Part shown: in pieces, positions 33,767-43,497 of the stretch
How positions within the stretch are numbered: position 1 is the stretch's first letter
How the letters are laid out: each line of letters begins with the position of its first letter
From: Methylophilus sp. 13
GTDB taxonomy: Bacteria; Pseudomonadota; Gammaproteobacteria; Burkholderiales; Methylophilaceae
Reading direction: 5' to 3'
NCBI RefSeq assembly: GCF_015354335.1
Contig: NZ_JADKYR010000005.1
Span: 1 to 64,000 of the forward strand
DNA length: 64,000 bases
The notes under the pieces: generated by a model
What the model was told of the DNA's origin: nothing
What the model saw: only the letters and a program-made list of their open reading frames with translations
Database searches by the model: none
Program-made: the position numbers and the translations under genes

Positions 33767-34264
33767 TTAGCTGGCTTTCTGATTCAGGAGTTTGCGTAAT
33801 TCGGCAAAGTTAAGTTCGCCTATGGTTTTCTGGATGCGGTTGCCGTTGCCGTCAAAGATAAAGGTGGTCGGGGTCAGGTTGACATTACCAAACGCCTTGA
33901 CCATTTCGCCGTAACCATCATGCATGACGGCAAACGGCAGCGCTTTTTCCTTGGTGTAATTGAGCACTTGCGCAGGCGGGTCATACGGCATCGCCACGGC
34001 AATCACCACCAGGTTTTTGTCTTTGTACTGCTGGTAAGTGTGGATGAGGTCAGGCATCTCCTTGATGCAGCCAGAGCAGTCTGTTGCCCAGAAGTTGACC
34101 AGCACCGTTTTACCGCGCAGGCTTTGCATGCTGATTTTCTGGCCATCCAGCGTGGTGAAGGTGACTTCTGGAGCCTGCGGTTTTTGCATGACAGCAAATA
34201 CCAGGCCTGCGATGAGCGCCAATGCAACTATTGCTACGCCCCATGTTCTGAATATTGATTTCAA
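33767..34264 (-). CDS. TlpA-like thioredoxin-fold disulfide reductase
   Basis: 165 residues. An N-terminal membrane anchor (GVAIVALALIAGLVFAV) leads to a periplasmic thioredoxin fold with NFWATDCSGC: active-site Cys63 and Cys66 in a CSGC motif instead of the common CxPC. A cis-proline loop LTPTTF is present. TlpA/ResA-like proteins keep apo-cytochrome or copper-protein cysteines reduced. Operon with hemJ and a hypothetical gene downstream. Length normal. Confidence 0.88.
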   Translation of the reverse strand: MKSIFRTWGVAIVALALIAGLVFAVMQKPQAPEVTFTTLDGQKISMQSLRGKTVLVNFWATDCSGCIKEMPDLIHTYQQYKDKNLVVIAVAMPYDPPAQVLNYTKEKALPFAVMHDGYGEMVKAFGNVNLTPTTFIFDGNGNRIQKTIGELNFAELRKLLNQKAS

Positions 34265-34381
34265 CTTAGCCTCTTAAAAAACGGATGACTCAAAAATGCA
34301 CGCTAAAAACCATAGGCCGTGTAACGTGTTTGTGCTGTATACGACATGGTATAATTGACTTTTGTTTTTGATAAATTATCA

Positions 34382-37300
34382 ATGAACGCACCTGTCAACG
34401 CAGATTTGTTAAAGCGCAATTCTACCCCTCTCGCACGATTACGCGAAATTCCGTACAACTATACCTCCTTCTCTGACCGCGAAATCGTCATCCGGTTTCT
34501 CGGCGAAGAAATCTGGGAGATCCTCAATGTGCTGCGCGCCGAGCGTAAAACAGGCCGCAGTGCGCGCATGCTGTTTGAGGTGTTGGGCGATTTGTGGGTG
34601 GTGTCACGCAACCCTTATCTGCAAGATGACCTGCTGGAAAACCCCAAGCGTCGCAAGGCCTTGATCGAGGCGCTATATCATCGTATTTCTGCCATTCAAG
34701 AACGTAGCGGTGGCAATGAAAAAGTACAAAAACTGGTCTCTGCTGCGACCAAAGCGGTAGAGAAGTTTGCCGATGATTTCAAGCAAACGGCCGACTTACG
34801 CAAAAAAGCCCTGGCCAAACTGACCAAGTACACTCGCAAAGACAATGTGCAGTTTGATGGCTTGGCACGTGTCTCACATGTGACAGACGCCACCGACTGG
34901 CGCGTCGAATATCCATTTGTGGTGATCAACCCGGATACTGAAGCCGAGATCTCTTATCTGGTGCGCGCCTGTATCGAATTGGGTCTAACCATTATTCCAC
35001 GTGGGGGCGGAACGGGTTACACGGGCGGCGCGGTACCTTTGACGCCATTGTCTGCAGTCATCAACACCGAAAAACTGGACCAACACACAGGTGTGCAAAT
35101 GCGCACCTTGCCCGGCGTCTCCCGTCAGGTGGCTACGATTGAGTGCGGCGCGGGTGTGGTGACCCGTCGCGCCATGGATGCGGCCACGGCTGCCGGCCTG
35201 GAATTCGCCTGCGACCCGACCTCTGCCGATGCCTGTTGCATTGGCGGTAACGTCGCCATGAACGCCGGTGGTAAAAAAGCCGTGCTGTGGGGGACTGCGC
35301 TGGATAACCTCGCCTCATGGCGCATGGTGACGCCAGATGCGACCTGGCTGGAAGTGGAGCGTCTGGATCACAACCTGGGCAAAATTCACGATATTGACAT
35401 GGCGCGCTTTAAAATCAGCCGCTACGACATCGACCATAAAAACCTGCTGTCAGAGCCTGAGATTCTTGAAATTCCGGGGCCGAGCTTCCGTAAGGTTGGC
35501 CTGGGTAAAGACGTGACCGACAAGTTCCTGTCTGGCTTGCCTGGTGTGCAAAAAGAGGGCTGTGACGGCCTGATTACCTCTGCGACCTTTATTTTGCACC
35601 GCATGCCCAAACATGTACGCACCATTGCGCTGGAGTTTTTTGGCAATGTGTCGCATGCCGTGCCCGCGATTGTCGAGATCAAGGATTATCTGGACGCTAC
35701 TGCCAAGCAAGACCCGTCGGTGATCATGGCCGGTCTGGAGCACATGGATGAGCGCTATGTGAAAGCCGTCGGCTATGCGACCAAGGCCGCACGTCAGCAA
35801 CGGCCAAAAATGGTGTTGTTGTGCGATATCGCGTCTGATGATGAAAACGCCGTCGGTGAAGTGGCTTCTGCCGTGGTGCGCATGTGTAATGCACGTAACG
35901 GCGAAGGCTTTATTGCCGTCTCGGCCGAGGCCCGTAAAAAATTCTGGCTGGACCGTTCACGCACGGCGGCAATTGCCCGCCATACCAACGCCTTCAAGAT
36001 TAACGAAGACGTGGTGATTCCATTGCCGCGCCTGGGCGAATACTCCGACGGCATTGAGCGGATTAATATCGAGCTGTCTATCAATAACAAGCTGCGTCTG
36101 GTGGATGCGCTGGAAGCCTTTGTCGCTGGCGACCTGCCTTTGCAGCCGGATGAAGACGGCAACTCCGACCCCGAAGGTGTCAAATCCAAACAAAACATTG
36201 CCTTGCAGTTGTTGCGTGATGTGCGTGCCAAATGGCGTCTGATTTTGAATACCCTGGACGAGCCTGTCACCGTGCTGGGCGAGATGGGCAAGGCCTATGC
36301 CCAATATGAAAATGTGTTCCGCGCCGTGCAGTCTTACGATTTGCGCGTTTCCTGGAAGCGCGAGCTCAAGCGGCCAATGGCGGATATTTTTGCTGGCCGT
36401 GAATACCAGAAGATTCTGGACAAGCTGGATGAGATTCAGAAAACCGTGTTGAAGAGCCGCGTGTTTATCGCGCTGCACATGCACGCCGGTGACGGTAACG
36501 TGCATACCAATATCCCGGTTAACTCTGACGACTACGGCATGATGCAAGACGCCCACGCCGCTGTGGCTCGTGTGATGGCCCTGGCACGTAGCCTCAATGG
36601 CGTGATTTCTGGCGAGCATGGGATCGGTATCACCAAGATGGAGTTCCTGGATCAGGCCACCATTGATACCTTTGCCGCTTACAAAGCCAAGGTAGACCCC
36701 GAAGGCCGTTTCAACAAAGGCAAACTGATGATGGGTTCCGGGCTGGAAAACGCCTATACCCCCAGCTTTGGTCTGCTCGAGCAAGAGTCCATCATCATGG
36801 AGCAGTCTGCCATAGGCGAGATTGCCGATGATATTTCTGACTGCTTGCGTTGCGGCAAGTGTAAGCCCGTGTGTTCTACCCACGTGCCACGCGCCAATTT
36901 GCTGTATTCCCCACGTAACAAGATTCTCGGCACCTCCTTGCTGATCGAGGCCTTCTTGTACGAAGAGCAAACCCGTCGTGGCATTTCGCTCAAGCACTTT
37001 GACGAGTTCAACGATGTGGCTGACCACTGCACGGTCTGCCACCGTTGTGAAAAACCTTGCCCGGTCAATATTGACTTTGGTGATGTGTCCGTCAAGATGC
37101 GTAACTTCCTGCGCGAGCAAGGCAAGAAGAAATTCAACCCTGGCACGGCTGCGGGTATGCTGTATCTGAATGCCAAAGATCCGGCCACCATCAAGTTCTT
37201 GCGTGCAACCATGATAGGCATGGGCTATAAGGCGATTAATCTTGCTAACAGCCTGGCCAAGAAATTTGGCCTGCTCAAGGACAAAAAAGCACCACCGGCG

Positions 37301-38251
37301 ACGGTGGGCAAGCCAGAGATCAAGGCGCAGGTGATTCACTTCATCAACCGGCCGATGCCGAAGAAAATGCAGTCCAAGACCTCACGCGCCATGCTGGGCG
37401 TGGAAGATGACACCATGATTCCGGTCATCCGCAACCCGCAAAAGGTGAACGAGGATTCCGAAGCCGTGTTCTACTTCCCGGGCTGCGGCTCCGAGCGCCT
37501 GTTCTCCAACGTTGGCCTGGCGACTCAAGCCATGTTGTACGAGGTGGGCGCGATTACGGTCTTGCCGCCAGGCTACCTGTGCTGCGGTTACCCGCAAACA
37601 GCCTCAGGCAACCACGACAAGGGCCAGGAAATCACGGCGGACAACCGCGTGCTGTTCCACCGTGTCGCCAATACCTTGAACTACCTGGATATCAAGACCG
37701 TGATCGTGTCTTGCGGCACCTGTATGGATCAGTTGCAGAAATACGAGTTCGAGAAAATTTTCCCGGGCTGCCGTCTGCTCGACATCCACGAGTACCTGAT
37801 GGAAAAAGACATGCGCCTGCAAAGCGTGACCGGTACGCGTTATATGTATCATGACCCATGCCACTCGCCGATGAAGACGTACAAGCCATTGGAAGTCACC
37901 AACAAGCTGATGGGCACCGAGGTGGCGTTGAATGACCGTTGCTGCGGTGAGTCAGGCACTTTTGCTGCGGCGCGTCCTGACATTGCCACCCAGGTCAAAT
38001 TCCGCAAACAGGAAGAGCTGGAAAAAGGCATGGAGAAAATGGGCTTGACCGTGGGCGCCCCCGAGCAGCCAGTCAAAATCCTGACGTCTTGCCCAAGCTG
38101 CCTGCAAGGTCTGTCACGCTATGGTGATGACACTGGCATTGAAGCTGACTATATTGTGGTGGAAATGGCCAAGCACGTGCTGGGTGAGAACTGGATGGAA
38201 AATTACATCCAGAAGGCCAATAACGGTGGCATTGAGAAAGTATTGCTGTAA
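34382..38251 (+). CDS. Large FAD-linked oxidase / Fe-S oxidoreductase (GlcD-GlcF-type fusion with DUF3683 N-domain)
   Basis: 1289 residues from ATG 34382 (a further upstream in-frame start is less likely). Order of domains: a DUF3683-like helical N-terminus (1-150), an FAD-binding PCMH fold with [14 protein letters not shown] near 205 and a C-terminal FAD-oxidase part with [15 protein letters not shown] near 700, then two 4Fe-4S clusters [11 protein letters not shown] (about 820) and [13 protein letters not shown] (about 882), then two CCG domains (YFPGCGS near 1035 and YHDPCHSP near 1157, with CCGESGTF). This is the architecture of a D-lactate/glycolate dehydrogenase fused with its Fe-S subunit. 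It would oxidise a 2-hydroxyacid and feed electrons to quinones. Such giant fusions are typical of betaproteobacteria; exact substrate unknown. Confidence 0.87.
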   Translation: MNAPVNADLLKRNSTPLARLREIPYNYTSFSDREIVIRFLGEEIWEILNVLRAERKTGRSARMLFEVLGDLWVVSRNPYLQDDLLENPKRRKALIEALYHRISAIQERSGGNEKVQKLVSAATKAVEKFADDFKQTADLRKKALAKLTKYTRKDNVQFDGLARVSHVTDATDWRVEYPFVVINPDTEAEISYLVRACIELGLTIIPRGGGTGYTGGAVPLTPLSAVINTEKLDQHTGVQMRTLPGVSRQVATIECGAGVVTRRAMDAATAAGLEFACDPTSADACCIGGNVAMNAGGKKAVLWGTALDNLASWRMVTPDATWLEVERLDHNLGKIHDIDMARFKISRYDIDHKNLLSEPEILEIPGPSFRKVGLGKDVTDKFLSGLPGVQKEGCDGLITSATFILHRMPKHVRTIALEFFGNVSHAVPAIVEIKDYLDATAKQDPSVIMAGLEHMDERYVKAVGYATKAARQQRPKMVLLCDIASDDENAVGEVASAVVRMCNARNGEGFIAVSAEARKKFWLDRSRTAAIARHTNAFKINEDVVIPLPRLGEYSDGIERINIELSINNKLRLVDALEAFVAGDLPLQPDEDGNSDPEGVKSKQNIALQLLRDVRAKWRLILNTLDEPVTVLGEMGKAYAQYENVFRAVQSYDLRVSWKRELKRPMADIFAGREYQKILDKLDEIQKTVLKSRVFIALHMHAGDGNVHTNIPVNSDDYGMMQDAHAAVARVMALARSLNGVISGEHGIGITKMEFLDQATIDTFAAYKAKVDPEGRFNKGKLMMGSGLENAYTPSFGLLEQESIIMEQSAIGEIADDISDCLRCGKCKPVCSTHVPRANLLYSPRNKILGTSLLIEAFLYEEQTRRGISLKHFDEFNDVADHCTVCHRCEKPCPVNIDFGDVSVKMRNFLREQGKKKFNPGTAAGMLYLNAKDPATIKFLRATMIGMGYKAINLANSLAKKFGLLKDKKAPPATVGKPEIKAQVIHFINRPMPKKMQSKTSRAMLGVEDDTMIPVIRNPQKVNEDSEAVFYFPGCGSERLFSNVGLATQAMLYEVGAITVLPPGYLCCGYPQTASGNHDKGQEITADNRVLFHRVANTLNYLDIKTVIVSCGTCMDQLQKYEFEKIFPGCRLLDIHEYLMEKDMRLQSVTGTRYMYHDPCHSPMKTYKPLEVTNKLMGTEVALNDRCCGESGTFAAARPDIATQVKFRKQEELEKGMEKMGLTVGAPEQPVKILTSCPSCLQGLSRYGDDTGIEADYIVVEMAKHVLGENWMENYIQKANNGGIEKVLL

Positions 38252-38256
38252 ACCCG

Positions 38257-38280
38257 CAAACCCCGCGCAAGCGGGGTTTG
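38257..38280 (+). terminator. Intrinsic terminator after the FAD/Fe-S oxidoreductase
   Basis: CAAACCCCGC, loop GCAA, GCGGGGTTTG. Stable GNRA-type loop; short T tract. Confidence 0.88.
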
Positions 38281-38315
38281 TTCAAGTGGCGGCGTATCGT
38301 GTCAGTGCAGAGAAT

Positions 38316-38441
38316 TTATGATTGTCGCGCTTTGACATAGACATAAATCCCCGCCCAAATCATGACCACTAAAATCACAGCAATCACGATAAAACTCATT
38401 AAACCGTAGTCAGTCGATAACAAATCAATCAAAATTTTCAT
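38316..38441 (-). CDS. Small membrane protein, DUF3149-like
   Basis: A 41-residue ORF missed by length cut-offs. It starts MKILIDLLSTDYGLMS, followed by a single hydrophobic helix (VIAVILVVMIWAGIYVYV) and a basic end VKARQS. The start is fixed by a strong GGAGGAAACCC Shine-Dalgarno. The LLSTDYGLMS element is as I recall it from the DUF3149 family of tiny betaproteobacterial membrane proteins of unknown role. It stands alone between two plus-strand genes. No partner identified. Confidence 0.75.
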   Translation of the reverse strand: MKILIDLLSTDYGLMSFIVIAVILVVMIWAGIYVYVKARQS

Positions 38442-38633
38442 GGGTTTCCTCCAGTAAGCGAATCATGTTGCACGCAATGAATCTGTAGAGGATTTTGAAC
38501 CCTTATGACATCATGGTTTTTGATGTAACGCAAAAGTCATGTCAGCGACACCTGGTGACTGTATTGTCCAGTAGTCACTGCTGGCAAAATGCAACGATAG
38601 AGTTGGAAAATTAAAAGTTCAGGAATCAAACGG

Positions 38634-39650
38634 ATGAATGTTTACTCGATGCTTAAACCTCTGCTGTTTCAACTGGATGCAGAGCAAGCACACGATATTA
38701 CTTTGCAATCGCTCAAACGTGCAGAAAAGCTCGGCCTGCTCACGCTCGCCGCCTGCCGTTTACCTGCACAACCGACGCAGGTCATGGGCCTCACGTTTCC
38801 CAACCCGGTCGGCCTGGCGGCCGGGCTGGATAAAAATGCCGCTGTGATTGACGGCATGGCCGCGCTAGGCTTTGGCTTTATTGAGGTGGGCACCGTCACG
38901 CCACGCCCGCAGCCTGGCAACCCCAAACCACGCTTGTTCCGTTTGCCACAAGCCGAGGCCATTATTAACCGCTTTGGCTTTAACAACCTCGGTGTCGATC
39001 AACTGATCCAGAATGTGAAGGCGTCCAAATTCAAAGGCATCCTGGGCATCAATATCGGCAAAAATTTCGATACGCCGAACGACCGTGCCGCTGAAGACTA
39101 CCTGAGCTGCATGCGGAAGGTGTATAACTATGCCAGCTATATCACGGTAAATATTTCCTCACCCAACACCAAAAACCTGCGCGCCCTGCAAGAAAAAGAG
39201 GCGCTGGGCCAACTGCTCGCGACGCTCAAAGCTGAGCAAAAAATCCTCTCGCAACTGCATGGCAAATATGTCCCCGTTGTGCTCAAAATCGCCCCCGACT
39301 TAACCACCGAACAAGCACAAGAAATCGCTGAACTGCTTATGCAGCACCAAATGGACGGCGTGATTGCCACCAACACTACCTTGTCGCGCGATGCTGTGGC
39401 CGGCTTGCCAAACTCGGAAGAGGCGGGTGGGCTGTCAGGCGCACCGGTAAAAGCGGGTTCTACACGCGTGATTCAAACACTGGCGGCCAGCTTGCAAGGC
39501 AGCCTGCCGATTATCGGCGTCGGTGGTATTCTGAATGGCGACGATGCCAAAGAGAAAATGGCGGCCGGTGCCAGCCTGGTTCAACTCTACAGCGGACTCA
39601 TCTATAAAGGCCCGCAACTGATTAAAGACTGCCGCAAAGCCTTGCTCTAA
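38634..39650 (+). CDS. pyrD: Dihydroorotate dehydrogenase (quinone), class 2
   Basis: 338 residues with the membrane-associating N-terminal helices ([18 protein letters not shown]) of class-2 enzymes. FMN-binding and catalytic motifs: [10 protein letters not shown] at 60-69, NRFGFNN at 112-118, and VNISSPNT with Ser175, the catalytic base of quinone-dependent enzymes. It oxidises dihydroorotate to orotate in pyrimidine synthesis at the inner membrane. Stop and next start overlap as TAATG, coupling it to a GST-like gene. Start has AAGTTCAGGAA-type purines upstream. Confidence 0.97.
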   Translation: MNVYSMLKPLLFQLDAEQAHDITLQSLKRAEKLGLLTLAACRLPAQPTQVMGLTFPNPVGLAAGLDKNAAVIDGMAALGFGFIEVGTVTPRPQPGNPKPRLFRLPQAEAIINRFGFNNLGVDQLIQNVKASKFKGILGINIGKNFDTPNDRAAEDYLSCMRKVYNYASYITVNISSPNTKNLRALQEKEALGQLLATLKAEQKILSQLHGKYVPVVLKIAPDLTTEQAQEIAELLMQHQMDGVIATNTTLSRDAVAGLPNSEEAGGLSGAPVKAGSTRVIQTLAASLQGSLPIIGVGGILNGDDAKEKMAAGASLVQLYSGLIYKGPQLIKDCRKALL

Positions 39651-40261
39651 TGGCATTGCCCATCCTCTACTCCTACCGCCGCTGCCCGTACGCCATGCGC
39701 GCCCGTATGGCGATCTGGGCGGCAAATATTCAGGTAGAAGTGCGAGAGATTTCCCTGCGAGAGAAACCTGCGCATTTGCTACAGATTTCCCCCAAAGGCA
39801 CCGTGCCGGTATTACAACTGCCAGATGGCACCGTGCTAGAGCAAAGCCTGGATATTATGCAGTGGGCACTTGTCCAGAGCGATCCGCAAGGTTGGCTGAA
39901 TGCAGACCCTGAAGCAGTCAACGCGCTGATTACGATCAACGACGGTGACTTTAAAAAAGCGCTGGACCGCTATAAATATCCCGACCGTTACCCCGAGCAA
40001 GCACAACTGGTTTATCGCGAACAAGGTGAGCAGTTTTTGCAGAGGTTAGAAGCTGCATTAGAGCAGCATGACTATTTGCTTGGCGATTCTGCCAGCATGG
40101 CCGATGTAGCGATTTTTCCGTTTATCCGGCAGTTTGCAGCGGTCGATGCGGAGTGGTTTGCCAGCAGTCCTTATCCGAAACTGCGCATATGGTTAGAGGG
40201 GTGGTTGGAAAGCGCGCTATTTGCAGAAGTGATGCAAAAGTTTCCAACTTATATTGGATAG
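39650..40261 (+). CDS. Glutathione S-transferase-like protein
   Basis: 203 residues. N-terminal thioredoxin-like half with YSYRRCPYAMRARMA (Cys12 in CPYA), SPKGTVPVLQLPDG and EQSLDIMQW, the glutathione-binding cis-Pro and Glu-Ser motif; helical C-terminal half with FPFIRQFA. CPYA-type GSTs (glutaredoxin 2-like) act in thiol redox protection. It overlaps pyrD by one base (TAATG), an arrangement that implies shared transcription. No metabolic link to pyrD is evident. Confidence 0.88.
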   Translation: MALPILYSYRRCPYAMRARMAIWAANIQVEVREISLREKPAHLLQISPKGTVPVLQLPDGTVLEQSLDIMQWALVQSDPQGWLNADPEAVNALITINDGDFKKALDRYKYPDRYPEQAQLVYREQGEQFLQRLEAALEQHDYLLGDSASMADVAIFPFIRQFAAVDAEWFASSPYPKLRIWLEGWLESALFAEVMQKFPTYIG

Positions 40262-41092
40262 CATTTGTCAGGGAGGCTACATTTTAATGCAGCTTTCAAG
40301 GTCATTCTTTATCTCTGAGCCATTCCGGCGGTGGCGGGTATCTAGACGAGGTTAATACTTGGCTTGGTTACAATCGAGCGCCACAGCCACATTTGCTGCA
40401 AGTACTTGGAAATGTTTTTTGAACTCGAACATTCTTTTTCGCCCTAGGCGAGGTACTTTTCTTTGCTTGCACAAAGATAAAGTAACCAAAAGAAAGTGCA
40501 CCCCAGCTTCCGCTTGTTTCCTGTGCTACTCGGCTTGCCGGGCGGCCATCGAAACTCGCCCTGGCGGCTTGCATAAGACGCAAGCCACTGCGGAACTCGA
40601 ACAGCCGATGGCCGAGTGCTCCCGTCAACCCTGCGTTGCTCGGCGCGGCAGATGGGGACCCCGAACACCATGCGAGCGCAACCGTAATTTGTTTCAACAA
40701 AAGAATTGGATTTTCAAACCGTCCAAATTTTAACGATGCAACTTTGGCGAGATAAATCCCATTCCATCACGCTGAGTAGCGGAGACAAAATAAGAGTAGA
40801 GGGAGCGACTGTCCGAATCCCGCAGCAGCTCACGTAGTGTGTGAGCTGCTAGGATGAGTTTCGTGACCGGCTTATTTTGTCGAGCAACGCAAGGGAGCCG
40901 AAGGCCTTGATGGCTGGGTGTCGTCCTCTTTGGTTACTTTCTGGGGGACAAGCACCAGAAAGTAACTCGCCTAGAGGCGAAAGATGCCGTCAAATTAACG
41001 CAAAAAAGTAGTCAATAAATCATTAAAGAATAACTTTTTCTACTTTTTTGGACTGTCTCAACTTGGCAAATAAACTGCTAAATTCAGAATGA
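40262..41092. other. Non-coding stretch holding an inverted-repeat element
   Basis: About 830 bases between the GST gene and phoH without a supportable gene. Most is taken by the element at 40437-40982. Open frames inside it have no family likeness and follow the repeats. The last ~110 bases are AT-rich and lie downstream of phoH. Confidence 0.7.
40437..40982. mobile_element. MITE-like or structured repeat element with inverted ends
   Basis: About 546 bases. Ends are inverted: TTTCGCC plus CTAGGCGAG on the left (40437-40452) match CTCGCCTAG plus AGGCGAAA on the right (40966-40982), one base offset. Inside each end is a hairpin: TACTTT..AAAGTA at 40454-40484 and GTTACTTTCTG..CAGAAAGTAAC at 40933-40966. 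Further inside, GACAAAATAAG (40784-40794) is inverted at 40871-40881, and AGCAGCTCAC (40824-40833) pairs with GTGAGCTGCT (40841-40850). No transposase. Similar AAAGTAACCAAA-type elements recur in beta- and gammaproteobacterial genomes as far as I recall; other copies outside this window are likely. Confidence 0.65.
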
Positions 41093-42046
41093 TTAGTCAC
41101 TTTTTTGCGTATTCTGCTCAAACCTTTCATACGCATTAATAATCTTCTGCACCAACGGATGTCTTACCACGTCTTGGGACATAAACTGAGTAAAAGCGAT
41201 GCCTTTGACGTCTTTGAGAATTTTCTGCGCTTCTACCAAGCCACTTTTCTGGTGACGTTGCAGGTCAATCTGTGTCACGTCGCCGGTAATCACGGCTTTA
41301 GTGCCAAAACCAATGCGGGTTAAGAACATTTTCATTTGCTCGGGCGTGGTGTTTTGCGCTTCGTCCAGAATAATAAAACTCTGGTTGAGCGTGCGGCCGC
41401 GCATATAGGCGAGCGGGGCGACTTCAATTGCGCCGCGTTCGAACATTTTGTTCACGGTGTCGTAACCGGCCAAGTCATAAAGTGCGTCATAAAGCGGGCG
41501 CAGGTAGGGGTCGACTTTCTGGTTGAGGTCGCCGGGCAAAAAGCCCAAGCGTTCGCCTGCTTCTACGGCCGGGCGAACTAACACGATTCTTTTCACGCGG
41601 TCACGTGTCATGGCATCCACTGCACTGGCGACAGCCAGATAGGTTTTACCTGTACCCGCTGGGCCGATGCCAAAGGTGATGTCATGGTCTTGTATCTGTT
41701 GCAAGTAGCTGACCTGACGCGGGGTGCGACCATGCAGGTCGCCGCGGCGCGTCATCAGTACAGGCATGGCACTGCTGCTGACTTCTTCGGGTTTGAGTTT
41801 GTCGATTTCTACCAGGCCGAGTTGAATATCTTCGAGCTCAATTGGCTTTTTTGAGCGGGCGTAGAAGTTTTCCAGCATTTGCGCGCCCAGCCGCATATTG
41901 GTTTGGTTGCCGCTCAAGTAAAACGTGCTGCCGCGGCGGTTGATGTCGATATCGAGACCATTCGCCAGTTGGCGGATATTTTCATCAAGCGGGCCGCACA
42001 GGTTGGCCAGCATCAGGTTGTCTTCGGGGCTGAGGGTAATTTCCAT
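41093..42046 (-). CDS. ybeZ: PhoH-like ATPase (YbeZ)
   Basis: 317 residues. An N-terminal KH-like part is followed by the P-loop GPAGTGKTYLA at 128-138 and Walker B FIILDEAQNTTPEQMKMF, typical of PhoH/YbeZ. Proteins of this family are ATP-dependent partners of YbeY in RNA and ribosome quality control. The start lies three bases after the miaB stop: an operon. In many proteobacteria ybeY follows directly; here ybeY is 14 kb away at 55931, so the usual miaB-ybeZ-ybeY cluster has been split. Confidence 0.93.
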   Translation of the reverse strand: MEITLSPEDNLMLANLCGPLDENIRQLANGLDIDINRRGSTFYLSGNQTNMRLGAQMLENFYARSKKPIELEDIQLGLVEIDKLKPEEVSSSAMPVLMTRRGDLHGRTPRQVSYLQQIQDHDITFGIGPAGTGKTYLAVASAVDAMTRDRVKRIVLVRPAVEAGERLGFLPGDLNQKVDPYLRPLYDALYDLAGYDTVNKMFERGAIEVAPLAYMRGRTLNQSFIILDEAQNTTPEQMKMFLTRIGFGTKAVITGDVTQIDLQRHQKSGLVEAQKILKDVKGIAFTQFMSQDVVRHPLVQKIINAYERFEQNTQKSD

Positions 42047-42048
42047 GC

Positions 42049-43386
42049 TTAATTCACAATTTCGCCAACCAGGCGTTTTGGGTTGTAGACGTCGGTGATT
42101 TTGACTTGTACCATCTGGTGGATATAGCGGGCATCGGCAGCGATATCCACCACGCGGCCGTTATCGGTTTTGCCTGCCAACAAATTGGGGTCTTTCCACG
42201 ACGGGCCATCGATCAGCACGCGTTGCACGGTCCCCAGCATGGCGCGGCTGATGGCGTCACCATTGGTTTCGTTCTCGGTTTGCAGTTGCTTGAGCCAGGC
42301 CGCTTTGTCGGCTTGCGGGGTTTCGTCGGGCAGGTAGCTGGCCGGTGTGCCGGGGCGCGGGCTGTATAAAAAGCTGAAACTGTAATCAAAACCGACATCG
42401 CGCATGAGTTTGAGCGTGGCCTGAAAGTCTTTTTCGGTTTCACCGGGGAAGCCGACAATGATGTCGCTGGTGATGGTCAGGGCCGGATTGGCAGCTTTCA
42501 GTTTGCGGATCAGGCCTTTGTATTGCAGCGCGGTGTAGTTGCGCTTCATTGCCATCAAGATACGGTCACTGCCTGCCTGCACTGGCAGGTGCAATTGGTT
42601 GGCCAGCTTGGGCACCGTTGCATGGCACGCAATCAGGCGCTCACTCATTTCGTTGGGGTGGCTGGTGGTGTAGCGGATACGCTCGATTTGCGGGATTTCT
42701 GCGATGGTTTCAATCAACAGTGGCAAATCGGCTTCGATGCCTTGATAAGGCACGCGGTAGGCGTTCACGTTCTGGCCGAGCAGCGTGATCTCTTTGACGC
42801 CTTGCTCAGCCAACTGGACCGCCTCGGTGATGATGTCTTCAAACGGGCGCGAGAACTCTTCACCGCGGGTGTAAGGCACTACGCAAAAGCTACAATATTT
42901 GCTGCAGCCTTCCATAATGCTCAAAAATGCAGTCGCCCCTTCGACGCGGGGCGGCGGCAAATGGTCAAACTTTTCAATCTCGGGGAAGGCAATGTCTACC
43001 TGTGGCTTGTCGGCAGCCTGTTTTGCTTTGATCAGCTCGGGCAGGCGGTGCAGGGTTTGCGGACCAAACACGACATCGACATAGGGCGCGCGCTGAATGA
43101 TGGCTTCGCCTTCCTGGCTGGCCACGCAACCGCCAACCCCAATCACCAGGTTGGGATTTTTTTCTTTGAGCGGAATCATGCGGCCCAGGTGGCTAAAGAC
43201 TTTTTCTTCGGCTTTTTCACGGACTGAACAGGTGTTGAGCAAGATCACATCTGCTTCTTCCATGTTCTCGGTTTGCGTCATGCCTTCATGCTCGCGCATC
43301 AGGTCTATCATGCGTGATGCATCGTATTCGTTCATTTGGCAACCAAACGATTTAATGAATATCTTTTTTCCGCTTTCGTGCTTCAT
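42049..43386 (-). CDS. miaB: tRNA-2-methylthio-N6-dimethylallyladenosine synthase MiaB
   Basis: 445 residues. N-terminal UPF0004 domain with Cys16, Cys53 and Cys87 for the auxiliary Fe-S cluster; radical SAM motif CSKYCSFC with Cys161, Cys165 and Cys168; C-terminal TRAM domain ([18 protein letters not shown] region). MiaB adds the methylthio group at A37 of tRNAs that read U-starting codons. First gene of the miaB-ybeZ unit, divergent from cysG with 111 bases between. Length and motifs complete. Confidence 0.97.
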   Translation of the reverse strand: MKHESGKKIFIKSFGCQMNEYDASRMIDLMREHEGMTQTENMEEADVILLNTCSVREKAEEKVFSHLGRMIPLKEKNPNLVIGVGGCVASQEGEAIIQRAPYVDVVFGPQTLHRLPELIKAKQAADKPQVDIAFPEIEKFDHLPPPRVEGATAFLSIMEGCSKYCSFCVVPYTRGEEFSRPFEDIITEAVQLAEQGVKEITLLGQNVNAYRVPYQGIEADLPLLIETIAEIPQIERIRYTTSHPNEMSERLIACHATVPKLANQLHLPVQAGSDRILMAMKRNYTALQYKGLIRKLKAANPALTITSDIIVGFPGETEKDFQATLKLMRDVGFDYSFSFLYSPRPGTPASYLPDETPQADKAAWLKQLQTENETNGDAISRAMLGTVQRVLIDGPSWKDPNLLAGKTDNGRVVDIAADARYIHQMVQVKITDVYNPKRLVGEIVN

Positions 43387-43497
43387 CGAACGCTAAATTT
43401 CTCACAAAAACAGTATTTTAGCGTATTTGCAAGGGAAACCCCAGCTAACACTGGGGACTGCGGTAAAATACACTTTTCTTGTCGAAGCCTTCTTTGC

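Noticed and set aside
35957-37339. A 460-codon open frame on the minus strand inside the FAD/Fe-S oxidoreductase gene
   Set aside because: It is antisense to a gene with clear FAD and Fe-S motifs; composition (His/Gln/Val rich) reflects the complement of the real codons, and no family features are present.
40359-40733. 124-codon frame in the inverted-repeat element
   Set aside because: Follows the palindromic element; composition changes with the repeats and there is no start signal.
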